Assembly (NCBI GenBank): GCA_035529015.1
Contig: DATKXP010000079.1
Span: 1-64,000 of the forward strand
Direction: 5' to 3'
Origin: JAUVZF01 sp035529015
GTDB lineage: Bacteria; Planctomycetota; Phycisphaerae; FEN-1346
Length of the DNA: 64,000 nt
The position numbers and the translations under genes are program-made. This document shows positions 17,120 to 25,115 of the stretch, piece after piece. The first letter of the stretch is position 1. Each line of letters opens with the position of its first letter. The notes under the pieces are model-generated. The model had not been told where the DNA came from. It saw only the letters and a list, made by a program, of their open reading frames with translations, and made no database searches.

Positions 17120-18631
17120 ATGGGAAATCTCAAGCCAGAGAACGCCGTGGCTAGAGTCTATATCCTGTACACCGGCGGCACTATCGGGATGGTACCTGAG
17201 GACCCGGACAACCCAGCCAGCCCGCTCGTTCCGGCGAATGAGGACGAACTCAAGATGTACGTGCCGGGCTTGGGGGAGAAGGAGGGCATTCACTGGGAAA
17301 TCGGGCGACTGGTGGACGAGAAGGGCGACGACGTTCCGCCCCTCGATTCGTCCGACGTTAACTCGGAGCATTGGATTTACATGGCAACGTCCATCGAGAA
17401 AGTCTACGACGAGTTTGACGGCTTCGTCATTCTCCACGGCACTGACACCATGGCGTACACGGCTTCAGGCCTTTCCTTCCTCCTAGCCAACCTGGCAAAA
17501 CCGGTTGTCATTACCGGTTCACAGCTGCCGATCTGCCAGACGCGGACCGACGCCGTTCAGAACTTCGTGAATGCCCTTTACATCGCCGGCTACAAAGCCA
17601 CAGGCTTCCCTCTCGTGCCGGAAGTCACGATCTGTTTCGGCGACGTCCTGCTTCGGGGGAACCGCACGCGCAAGGTGAGCACCGCCTCATGGCAGGGCTT
17701 CGACACGCCCAACTTCCCAAAACTGGGTACCATCGGCGAGCACATCCGGATCAACACCAACCTTGTCCGTCCACCAGCCGACAATGAGAAGGCCCCGTTT
17801 TTCGCTCACAAGACCCTAGTTTCCGACGTAATGGACATGGGCCTGTTCCCGGGCCTTAGGGCCACTCAATTGGAAAGGCTCCTCGGCATGGAGGGCCTGA
17901 AGGGCATTGTCCTCAGGACCTTCGGTGCGGGAAATGCACCGAGTTACGACGATTTCCTCGATGTGATCGGGAAGGCCATCAGGGGCGAAGGTCAGGGGGG
18001 GAGACTTATCCTCAACGTCACGCAGTGCGTCGAGGGCATGGTTGAGATGGGCCTCTATGCAGCCAGCAGCGGCCTGCTTGAGCGTGGAGTCATCAGCGGC
18101 TTGGACATGACGCCCGAGGCAGCGTTGGCGAAGCTGATGTGGATACTTGCCACGGAGTCGGATCCTGAAGAGATCCAGAAGCAGCTCCAGATAAACCAAC
18201 GCGGGGAACAGAGCCAAAACCTGTTTGACGTTCGGTATGGCGGGGCCGGCAAGAAGTCCGAACCGCAGGCAATCGTCAAGGTCTCCGCCCGGCCTTCGGG
18301 CCAGTTTGACAAGACCGCTCTCCACCGCGCCGTCCTGCGCATTTCGGGCGTGGGTTTCGCAGACACGGCAGAGGGCGAAGATGTAGGGCTGCGCGTGTTC
18401 ATCAACCTGCCCGGAGCAACTGCCGACACGCCCACAGCCGACCCGCACTTCGCGGCGGCTTTCGAGGAGAAGTACAAGGGGCCGAAGGGCACGAGGTTTC
18501 TGCGAGAGGTGACAGCTGCCGTCAACAGGGTGGTCGAGTCCGGACGGCCGATCAACATCACACTTGTGCCGATGGGAGGAAAGAAGATCTGGTACGATGG
18601 CCTGTACCTGGCGCTATTCTGCAAGGCGTGA
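17120..18631 (+). CDS. Asparaginase-like protein with C-terminal extension (second of two)
   Basis: A 503-residue protein, about 150 residues longer than a usual asparaginase. Residues 10-365 form the enzyme: YTGGTIGMV with Thr18, LHGTDT with Thr108-Asp109, VVITGSQLPICQTRTDA, and RGNRTRKVST holding the likely catalytic Lys. The extension (370-503) has beta-rich segments such as ALHRAVLRISGVGFAD and GLRVFINLPGATAD, ending in KIWYDGLYLALFCKA. It resembles no domain I know and may bind a partner. A strong ribosome site (aaaggagag) precedes the ATG. Both catalytic threonines are intact, so activity is expected. Confidence 0.75.
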   Translation: MGNLKPENAVARVYILYTGGTIGMVPEDPDNPASPLVPANEDELKMYVPGLGEKEGIHWEIGRLVDEKGDDVPPLDSSDVNSEHWIYMATSIEKVYDEFDGFVILHGTDTMAYTASGLSFLLANLAKPVVITGSQLPICQTRTDAVQNFVNALYIAGYKATGFPLVPEVTICFGDVLLRGNRTRKVSTASWQGFDTPNFPKLGTIGEHIRINTNLVRPPADNEKAPFFAHKTLVSDVMDMGLFPGLRATQLERLLGMEGLKGIVLRTFGAGNAPSYDDFLDVIGKAIRGEGQGGRLILNVTQCVEGMVEMGLYAASSGLLERGVISGLDMTPEAALAKLMWILATESDPEEIQKQLQINQRGEQSQNLFDVRYGGAGKKSEPQAIVKVSARPSGQFDKTALHRAVLRISGVGFADTAEGEDVGLRVFINLPGATADTPTADPHFAAAFEEKYKGPKGTRFLREVTAAVNRVVESGRPINITLVPMGGKKIWYDGLYLALFCKA

Positions 18632-18971
18632 ACCCGGCCCTGGCCCTCGGCTCAATAAGGCTTCTTCGGCGGCAGTTTCTGGCCGCGTTTCTTGACAGAT
18701 TTCCCTACACCTCGATCGGCCTTGGCCCGACAGTCCAGAGGCATGGCGGTCCCGGAAACGGGGCCCAGTCCGGGATCCAGGGAGCGTATACGCAAGATGG
18801 GGGAGAGAATGACGTGCGAAGCGAGGGGTTCGTCACTGCCTGTTGGCCTCCGTGAGGAGGGACCCCATGCCGGGCCGCCCATTTGCGGTGCCAGCGTCTA
18901 GATGCGGAAGAATCTGTGTCGAGTTGCAGTTTCCCGTCCCATTTCGCACTTCTCGTGTCGGTACAGGGCAG
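18632..18971. other. Intergenic region closing the first half of cargo A
   Basis: No supported gene. A minus-strand frame ends in a basic tail (GKSVKKRGQKLPPKKPY, stop near 18652), perhaps a trace of a small basic protein, but its upstream part is random-like. No terminator hairpin with a U-run was seen after 18631. Confidence 0.4.
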
Positions 18972-19199
18972 ATGATGCAACCACTTTCGCCAACGTGTGA
19001 TGTGGCGCGGCTTGAGGCGGAACTCAGCCTCGTGCCGCACGTGGACCGGGAGGAGGCCGTGCAGGAGGTGTGGCTCGCCCACCTGTCCGGGCGAAGACCC
19101 TATAAGCAGGTTTGCCATCCGCCCCCGTCTGGCTGGGCCAATCAGCAATCCGGGCCGCCCGTCGCTCTTTGGCCCAAAGCCGATGCCATAAAGCCCTAA
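18972..19199 (+). pseudogene. Remnant of a phage sigma-factor-like small protein
   Basis: The first 45 codons read like a real protein: DVARLEAELSLVPHVDREEA followed by VQEVWLAHLSGRRP. This resembles the small sigma-like or regulatory proteins I associate with phage backbones of this kind. After that the frame turns into random-looking sequence (VCHPPPSGWANQQ) and stops at 19199, so the C-terminal half has been lost or frame-shifted. It is a relic of phage sequence inside cargo A. Confidence 0.4.
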
Positions 19200-19311
19200 T
19201 TCCTTGGCGCCCACTTGACAGGCTGTTACAATTCAACAGCAATCCCTGGTCCACCTGCGTTTGTGCAAAGGCGGGGATCGGCGACGCGCCGAAAGAGTGG
19301 AGGATGGCGGC
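19200..19311. promoter_or_regulatory. Leader of the second half of cargo A
   Basis: A perfect -35 box TTGACA at 19215-19220 is followed 17 bp later only by a weak AGCAAT. Shine-Dalgarno ggagga precedes the ATG at 19312. Confidence 0.3.
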
Positions 19312-20049
19312 ATGTACGGAGCGAGAATCGATGTTCCTGTAAGGGAGTTCGCGCACATCTTTTTGCGATGTCCTGATGTGGCCTTGAGAGACATTGAGGA
19401 TATTGTGCTCACAATCCGTCGCTTAGACCACGCCGTTGAGGCTGGTGATTGGGCAGCGACGCCTTGCTTGTGGAGACGACTCCGCTTTCTGACGGCACCT
19501 CTTGAGGAGAGCTGGCGCTCGGTCAGCGCGGCGGAAGTGGAGGAGTTGCAGATCTACGAACGGCATGAGAAGGACCTTCGGCAAGGCAAAGGTGTCATAG
19601 AGGGGCGCCTTAGTCGCATTCTTTACTTAAAGTCCGCCGACATTAACATCTATCGTCGGAGCTTGGCCTGCCGTGCAGGCCAGAAGCTTTGCCCTGACGT
19701 CTACAAAGCGCTCCGCGCGACGGATACGTTCCGGGAACTGTGTGATGATGTTGCAGACGTTGAGGAAGACTTGGTCAGGCCGAACTTCAACTTCCTTGTT
19801 CTCGCGCAGCGATTGAGCGTGGATCCGGTAAGCGTGGTATGCGCAGAGTTCGACGCCTTGCTCGGCGTAGCTCTGGCTACACTGCGAAGACTGTGCGCTG
19901 GTGGGGCTCTGGATGCTGAGTCTTGTGCCGTGCTGGAGGCGGCGATGGCTGATGAGGAAGAAAGGTTCAGGGCATTGATCCCTGAGAAGCTCGGCTGGCT
20001 GGCCCTTGCCGGTGGCGGGAGGACGGTGGCCTCGGTGGGGGCAGCGTAA
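19312..20049 (+). CDS. All-helical protein with prenyl-synthase-like Asp-rich motif
   Basis: A 245-residue helical protein; start supported by ggagga. The striking part is FRELCDDVADVEEDL followed by NFNFLVLA around residues 142-165, which resembles the second aspartate-rich motif (DDxxD) and following helix of trans-prenyl synthases and other class I isoprenoid enzymes. No clear first Asp-rich motif is seen, so catalytic competence is doubtful. It opens a five-gene run with two radical SAM enzymes and a transporter. It could be a modified isoprenoid-type enzyme, or an unrelated helical protein with a chance acidic motif. Confidence 0.5.
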   Translation: MYGARIDVPVREFAHIFLRCPDVALRDIEDIVLTIRRLDHAVEAGDWAATPCLWRRLRFLTAPLEESWRSVSAAEVEELQIYERHEKDLRQGKGVIEGRLSRILYLKSADINIYRRSLACRAGQKLCPDVYKALRATDTFRELCDDVADVEEDLVRPNFNFLVLAQRLSVDPVSVVCAEFDALLGVALATLRRLCAGGALDAESCAVLEAAMADEEERFRALIPEKLGWLALAGGGRTVASVGAA

Positions 20050-20053
20050 CAGT

Positions 20054-20962
20054 ATGGACCGGCAGCGTTTGCTTTCGAGAAGGGCTGTGCTGTTTCCGAC
20101 AGATACGTCTTTCGAAGGACGTAGCCGACTTGCAGTTGCTGTCAGGTCGCGCGGTTGCGCACATGCGCGCTCGTTTGGACCGTGCATTTACTGTGCTTGC
20201 CTAAACGATCCTCTTTGTTGCCAGAGTCCGGACGTTGCGATAAGGGACTTCGCCGCGACGATTCAGGAGTACGCTGGAGAGCAGATAGATGTAGTAAGTC
20301 TGCTGTGTCCAGGTTCCTTTCTCGACGAGCAGGACCTGCCGCGGCACACCGCCGAAGAGATGGTGCGGAGCGCGATCGACTCTTTGCGTGTCGAGACGGT
20401 CACGGTGGAAAGCCGACCGACGTTTGTGTCGGACGCGTCTGTGGAGTGGCTCCGGGGGGCCGCCGCTGGTGCACAGGTCGAGATCGCGATCGGTTTCGAT
20501 ACTGTCTCGGATTCGGTCCGTAACGGCGTTATCGGCAAGAAGATCTCAAGGTACGAGCTGCGTCGAGCAGTCCAGTGTGCGAAGAGGCGCGGCACTAGAC
20601 CTGTGCCCTTCGTAGTTGCTCAACCGCCCGGCGTGACACGGGCTCAGGCAGTGGCCGAAGCCGTGAGCACCGTGATCTTCCTTCGGGACTTGGGGGTTAC
20701 CGAGTGCTGGATGGAGCCGGTTCTTGTGGTTGCAGGCAGTAGGCTACAGGAGCTCTGGGAGGCTGGGGAATACCGATTGCCGGAACCCAGTATTGTCGAC
20801 GAGATCGAGGCAGCGTGCTCTGAGGTGATGGGGGTCCGTCGGGGTGGTGACATCGCGTCACCGAGGGTTGTTGCGCCGAGTGCCGTTGCAGAGAGGAGGA
20901 CCCAACAGCATTGCCAGAGGACGGTGGCTGGTTGTTTCTGTGGTGTCAGCAAGAGCAAGTAG
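20054..20962 (+). CDS. Radical SAM protein resembling archaeosine synthase RaSEA/Elp3-like group
   Basis: A 302-residue protein starting 4 nt after the previous stop. The iron-sulfur motif is C-x8-C-x2-C (RGCAHARSFGPCIYCAC, Cys35, Cys44, Cys47), the expanded spacing seen in the TIGR01210/RaSEA group and Elp3-like proteins, not the usual C-x3-C-x2-C. Next come VVSLLCPGSFLDEQDLPRHT, a typical strand-and-loop region, and RPTFVSDASVEWL and EIAIGFDTVSD, which match the beta-barrel of that group (E-x-R-P, G-x-E-T). Expected chemistry: SAM-dependent radical reaction on an unknown substrate. No tRNA-guanine transglycosylase or QueC gene is nearby, so archaeosine synthesis itself is unlikely. Confidence 0.6.
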   Translation: MDRQRLLSRRAVLFPTDTSFEGRSRLAVAVRSRGCAHARSFGPCIYCACLNDPLCCQSPDVAIRDFAATIQEYAGEQIDVVSLLCPGSFLDEQDLPRHTAEEMVRSAIDSLRVETVTVESRPTFVSDASVEWLRGAAAGAQVEIAIGFDTVSDSVRNGVIGKKISRYELRRAVQCAKRRGTRPVPFVVAQPPGVTRAQAVAEAVSTVIFLRDLGVTECWMEPVLVVAGSRLQELWEAGEYRLPEPSIVDEIEAACSEVMGVRRGGDIASPRVVAPSAVAERRTQQHCQRTVAGCFCGVSKSK

Positions 20963-21017
20963 TCTGAGCGCGGTGTTCTGAAGCTACAACTGAGTACGGG
21001 ATCCGGAGCGTACCGAC

Positions 21018-22310
21018 ATGCATATCTGCTTTGTCTCGCCTCGCCCCTCTTCGTCGGACGGCATCTTTGGCGTTGAGCCACTCCGTATACCTCCCTTGGG
21101 TCTCCTTATTCTTGCGTCCCTTACTCCGGACACGGTTAAGGTCGACGTATTCGATGAGCATCTGGAGGAGCTTCCAGATCTCAGCACTTATGACCTGGTA
21201 GGTATGACGTGTTCCACTGCTGCATCGACGAGGGCTTACGAGATTGCCGATCACTGCAAGAACCTTGGGGTTCGGGTAGCTCTCGGAGGATGCCATCCCT
21301 CCTTGCTTCCCGAAGAGGCACTTGGGCATGCGGACTTCGTCTTCGTGGGGCCGGCCGAGAGAACGTGGCCGCAGTTCATCTCAGAGTTCGCCGCAGATTC
21401 TGCTAGACGACTGTATAGCGACACAAAGCTTGGTAGGCTTTTGAATCTGCCCTTACCGGATTTCTCCAAGGTCGCAAGACTCGCGCCGCGATATGGCACT
21501 ATGAATGTAGCGCTCTCAAGCCTGGGCTGCAGTCACCGGTGTGCTTTCTGTACCGTCTACGCCTCCTCTGGGATAGGCTTCAGGCCGAGACCGATTGAGG
21601 ATGTTGTTCGAGACCTTAAGCCCATGAGCGGGCAGTTTGTGTGGTTTGTTGATGACAACCTCTATTGCAATCGGGAGTATGCGCTAAGGCTCTTCCGGGC
21701 TATCGAGCCCCTCCAGCTCACATGGCTGAACCAAGCGAGTATTTCAATCGGCCATGATCTGGACACGCTTGTAGCCGCGAAAAGGAGCGGCTGCATCTCT
21801 CTGCTGATAGGACTGGAGTCACTTTCGGCGCGGTCCCTGAGAGCAAGCCGCAAGACCTGCAATGTGCCGGACGAATACAGATCCTGTGTTGATGCCATAC
21901 GGGGGGAGGGAATAGGTGTTGAGGCGGCTTTCATATTTGGGTTTGACGAAGAGGACGAGGGTGTCTTCGAAACGACGCTAGGGTTCTGCTACGATGCCGA
22001 CGTTGAGCTGGCACACTTCTCTATACTCACTCCTTTTCCGGGAACGAGCTTCTACGCGCGATGCCTTCGCGAAGAAAGACTTCTCAAACAAGAGTGGCGC
22101 TACTTTGATGGGTTTCACGTGGTGTTCAAGCCTGCTCTCATGTCCGCGGAGAGGCTTTTGCGAGGCTTCCGTGAGGCGTACCAGGAGTTCTATCGGCCGG
22201 AGGCAATAGCCCGTCGCCGCCGCCGCGCGGTCCAGCCGGCGTGGTATTTCTCGGCCATAAACAGGGACTACGGTGTGCTAGGCAGGAGTGCGGATTCAGG
22301 TGGAGGGTGA
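21018..22310 (+). CDS. B12-binding radical SAM enzyme
   Basis: A 430-residue protein of the cobalamin-dependent radical SAM class. Residues 1-125 form a Rossmann-like B12-binding domain (IPPLGLLILASLTP, VDVFDEHLEE, VALGGCHPSLLPEEAL). The cluster motif C-x3-C-x2-C is at 171-178 (CSHRCAFC), followed by FVWFVDDNLYCNREYA, IGLESLSARSL and ILTPFPGTSFYARCL, all hallmarks of this family. Such enzymes methylate unactivated carbons or do ring rearrangements in natural-product and lipid pathways. It follows the RaSEA-like gene by 55 nt and is followed 5 nt later by a membrane protein gene. Confidence 0.8.
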   Translation: MHICFVSPRPSSSDGIFGVEPLRIPPLGLLILASLTPDTVKVDVFDEHLEELPDLSTYDLVGMTCSTAASTRAYEIADHCKNLGVRVALGGCHPSLLPEEALGHADFVFVGPAERTWPQFISEFAADSARRLYSDTKLGRLLNLPLPDFSKVARLAPRYGTMNVALSSLGCSHRCAFCTVYASSGIGFRPRPIEDVVRDLKPMSGQFVWFVDDNLYCNREYALRLFRAIEPLQLTWLNQASISIGHDLDTLVAAKRSGCISLLIGLESLSARSLRASRKTCNVPDEYRSCVDAIRGEGIGVEAAFIFGFDEEDEGVFETTLGFCYDADVELAHFSILTPFPGTSFYARCLREERLLKQEWRYFDGFHVVFKPALMSAERLLRGFREAYQEFYRPEAIARRRRRAVQPAWYFSAINRDYGVLGRSADSGGG

Positions 22311-22315
22311 TCGAC

Positions 22316-23008
22316 ATGTGTGAGGCGGCAGGTGCGGAAGCACAGCCACTCCAAGACTACCGCGAGGAAGTGGAGACTCATTTCTTGGCCTGCACGGCGT
22401 TCGTTTTCTTGGTGAGCGCCGGTCACGGTCTGTCCCAGGTAGTGACGGGGTGGTTTGCCGAGAGCCCCTGGCTCCTCGGCTATGCCGCGTGGGTCGCTGC
22501 GTCGTTCATACTCTTCGGCTGTCATTGTAAGAAGTCCCGAGGGCCACACGGGGAATGGCTAAAGGCTCAGCAGGAGAAGCCTTGGCTCGTCATCTTGGTC
22601 GACCTGTTCATGACGGGTGCGTTTGTGTTCTTGGCGGGGGGATGCAGAAGCGGCATGATGTTCCTTTTCTGCTGGTGCTTTCTCTTCGATACTGTCCTGC
22701 TTCTCCCCGTCCACGGTGATAAGCCTCGCACGGTGCTGGCGATGGTTCTGTACGGTAGCCTGGCGCTCTTGGTTCTTGTGGCAGCGACGGTTCCGTATGA
22801 GGTCTGGAGCTTACATCCCATGAATGTTGGGATGACGCCAGCAGAAGCCAGATTGAAACTGGGCGACAATGCTTGGCTGGTATGGCTCCAGTACGCGCTG
22901 GTGCTGTTGCTCATTGTCGGGCTGTGCTACGCTTGCCTAGGGCTTAGACGTATTGCCCGGAGGCACCTGGCTGTTGCTGGCTTGGGAGGTGGCGCAGCGC
23001 GGAAATAG
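22316..23008 (+). CDS. Integral membrane protein, about six TM segments
   Basis: A 230-residue protein; ATG 22316 follows ggagggtgatcgac. Hydrophobic segments are visible at about residues 27-42, 55-70, 93-110, 118-133, 140-160 and 193-214 (LQYALVLLLIVGLCYACLG). No recognised family. Placed between a B12 radical SAM enzyme and a symporter; may be an accessory transporter subunit or a membrane-bound tailoring protein. Confidence 0.55.
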   Translation: MCEAAGAEAQPLQDYREEVETHFLACTAFVFLVSAGHGLSQVVTGWFAESPWLLGYAAWVAASFILFGCHCKKSRGPHGEWLKAQQEKPWLVILVDLFMTGAFVFLAGGCRSGMMFLFCWCFLFDTVLLLPVHGDKPRTVLAMVLYGSLALLVLVAATVPYEVWSLHPMNVGMTPAEARLKLGDNAWLVWLQYALVLLLIVGLCYACLGLRRIARRHLAVAGLGGGAARK

Positions 23009-23019
23009 GTGCGGATGCC

Positions 23020-24363
23020 ATGTGGTATGTTATCGCCTACCTCGTAGCTGTCCTCGTGATTGGCGTGGCCGCAGCGCGGCGCCAGTCTGCCGAGGGCTTC
23101 ATGATGGCGGACCGCCAATTGGGTGCGTTTGCGGTAGGGAGTTCAGTCTCGGCGGGCTTCTTTGATGCCTTTGTGCTGGCGGTGTACGCTGGTTACGTCT
23201 ATCAATACGGCTTGTCAGCGCTGTGGCTCTTTGTCGGTGTCGCGGTCGGACTGGGTGTCTTTGCGCTGATGGCCAGGCCTATAAAGGAAGCTTCCGATGC
23301 CGGGCGCTTCCACACGATGGCCGACTACTTCTTCGCGCGGTTCCCACGCGACGCGAAGCCGGGTTATGCCGTCGCCGGTTTGCTGGTGGTCTTCTTTCTT
23401 GCCCTACTCCTTGTGCAGTTCATATTTGGCAGCCAAGTGCTCGCCTTTCTCACAGGTTGGAGCTACACGTCGTGCGTGCTGATCGTGGGGATTGTCGTGA
23501 TGCTGTACATGGTTATCGGGGGGTTCCGGGCAAGCGTTCGCACGGACGTGTTTCAGTGGTTGCTGATCGTGCTGCTCGCGAGCATCGTGGCTCTTGTGGT
23601 GCGGAGAGATCTCGCACCATCCTGGGCTGCGGCGCGTCCCTTGGGCATCGGCATCGGTAAGAGTGCTGCCTTCCTTGTGATTGGGACGCTGAATACGATC
23701 GTGGCAGCGGATCTCTGGCAGCGCGCTTATGCTGCGAAGTCCGTTCAGAGTCTGCGACGGGGACTGTTTCTTGCTGCTCTCATGCTCCCTCTCGCCGGCG
23801 CAGTGATTGGCATCATAGCCCTGGCTACACGGCAGCAGTTTCCGGGCTTGGATGATCCTACTCAGGCTCTCCTGTATGGATTCGGACGGGCCTTGGGAGA
23901 AGGGTGGCGCGGTCTGGGGTTTGTCGTTTTGTTTGCCGCGATCATGTCCAGTGCAGACACGATGCTCTTCGTGATTGGCTCTAGCGTTGTCAAGGACTTC
24001 GCGGAAAGAAGACGCCGCTGGACGGATGCAAGGAGGGTACGCCTTGTGCGCTACGCTTTGGGCGTAGCCGGTTTGCTGGGGGTGATTGTGGCCATTGCCG
24101 TACAGGACATACTCACTATCGCTCTCAGCATAGCAGGGCTAGGTATTGGCCTGTCGCCGGCTGTTGTAGCCGTTCGGTTTTTCGATCCGCGAAGCATCTC
24201 CGTGTTCGTCAGCATCATGCTGGGTGCGGCCGCAGTTGGCGCTCTTCTTTTGAGTGGATACGTGATGCCCGAGACCTCCCTCGTATCACTGCCGGTAGCC
24301 CTGGTTGCGCTGCTCATAACTGAACTTCTCGCACGCATACGAGGGCGCGGGAAGAGTGATTGA
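23020..24363 (+). CDS. Sodium/solute symporter (SSS family)
   Basis: A 447-residue transporter with about 12-13 TM segments. The start MWYVIAYLVAVLVIGVAAAR with SAEGFMMADRQLGAFAVGSS is the classic first helix and loop of SSS family proteins (PutP/PanF type). VVMLYMVIGGFRASVRTD is the conserved GG-x-R/K-x(2)-x-TD region, and MSSADTMLFV matches the sodium-binding S-S-A-D helix 8 motif. It should import an organic solute with sodium. As the last gene of a radical SAM cluster it may take up a precursor or export a product; the substrate is not predictable. Confidence 0.82.
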   Translation: MWYVIAYLVAVLVIGVAAARRQSAEGFMMADRQLGAFAVGSSVSAGFFDAFVLAVYAGYVYQYGLSALWLFVGVAVGLGVFALMARPIKEASDAGRFHTMADYFFARFPRDAKPGYAVAGLLVVFFLALLLVQFIFGSQVLAFLTGWSYTSCVLIVGIVVMLYMVIGGFRASVRTDVFQWLLIVLLASIVALVVRRDLAPSWAAARPLGIGIGKSAAFLVIGTLNTIVAADLWQRAYAAKSVQSLRRGLFLAALMLPLAGAVIGIIALATRQQFPGLDDPTQALLYGFGRALGEGWRGLGFVVLFAAIMSSADTMLFVIGSSVVKDFAERRRRWTDARRVRLVRYALGVAGLLGVIVAIAVQDILTIALSIAGLGIGLSPAVVAVRFFDPRSISVFVSIMLGAAAVGALLLSGYVMPETSLVSLPVALVALLITELLARIRGRGKSD

Positions 24364-24921
24364 CGACTGGAATCTGCTATCGTTTTCTGAGCGGTCGCTA
24401 TTGGCGGCGATTCGGCTGCGGCCGGTGACCTGCTGAGTTCAGTGGGAACGCGTCACGCTAGACTTGGGACCTCAGTCGAGGGCATGCCGACGAGCAGGAA
24501 ATCTCCCCAGGAGGTGGCGAGCGGTACGAGGAGCACGGGGCGAGACCCTCGTGTGGAAGGCCCGGCGGATGCGCGTTGCAGCAGGAAGTGCCACCGCAAG
24601 GGGCTGGATTGCATCGCATAACGTACCATCAGGGCACGGACCGGGCGCCCCCCTGTGGGAAGCTCATATCTGGTCGCCCGTTCCCTTAGCTGGAATGCCC
24701 CCAAGGTCCACATCCGTAACCATTTCACCTCACCACCCGAAAGTCTCTTCCGACCGCCCTGTGCCAACCGTATCATAGGATAGACAACCAGACCAGGCGA
24801 CGATCCGGAGGCTGATCCCCACCGGGTTGCCACCGAAAGAATCAAGGCCGTTCGGGGCCGAACACCCGAGCGGCCTTCTCTTTTGGTTCGCCCGGCCTGG
24901 TTGTCGGACGGGAGGTAAGAG
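24364..24921. other. Junction between cargo A and the virion module
   Basis: About 560 bp with no supported gene. A minus-strand 175-codon frame here has random composition. A terminator-like hairpin at 24846-24884 is listed separately. No direct repeat with the 10.8-11.1 kb junction was found by eye. Confidence 0.45.
24846..24884 (+). terminator. Rho-independent terminator-like hairpin
   Basis: Arms 24846-24856 and 24865-24875 pair over 11 bp (one G-U), with an 8-nt loop, followed by ttctctttt. It would stop rightward transcription from cargo A before the gpW-like gene, so the virion genes need their own promoter or antitermination. Confidence 0.6.
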
Positions 24922-25113
24922 GTGGCCGACGACCTGGAACAGACGATTCGCGAGAACGCCCAGGGCCCTGCCGAGGCCACGGGCGATTCGGGTTCGATGC
25001 GCCAGCACGACCTGAAGGACCAGGTCGAGGCCGACCGTTACCTCGCCTCCAAGGACGCGGTGCGGAAGGGCCGGGGCTTTCGTCTGACGAAGCTCGTACC
25101 GCCGGGAGCATAG
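24922..25113 (+). CDS. gpW-like small head protein
   Basis: A 63-residue protein starting with GTG after ggaggtaagag, 2 nt before the portal gene. It has an acidic helical N-terminus (ADDLEQTIRENAQGPAE) and a conserved-looking middle (HDLKDQVEADRYLASKDA), ending RLTKLVPPG. Position directly ahead of a lambda-type portal, and size, fit gpW-like head-completion proteins. The sequence itself gives only moderate support. Confidence 0.55.
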   Translation: MADDLEQTIRENAQGPAEATGDSGSMRQHDLKDQVEADRYLASKDAVRKGRGFRLTKLVPPGA

Positions 25114-25115
25114 GC

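Noticed and set aside
18652..18882. Small basic protein on the minus strand
   Set aside because: Only the last 20 residues look natural; the upstream part is antisense-like sequence with no start signal.
11157..24363. Idea that this stretch is host chromosome between two separate prophages
   Set aside because: It is flanked by terminase and portal genes that belong together, and contains a phage gene stub at 18972; cargo is the simpler reading. Assembly error cannot be excluded without reads.
24453..24980. 175-codon minus-strand gene in the cargo/virion junction
   Set aside because: Composition is random-like and it overlaps the start of the gpW-like gene and the terminator hairpin.
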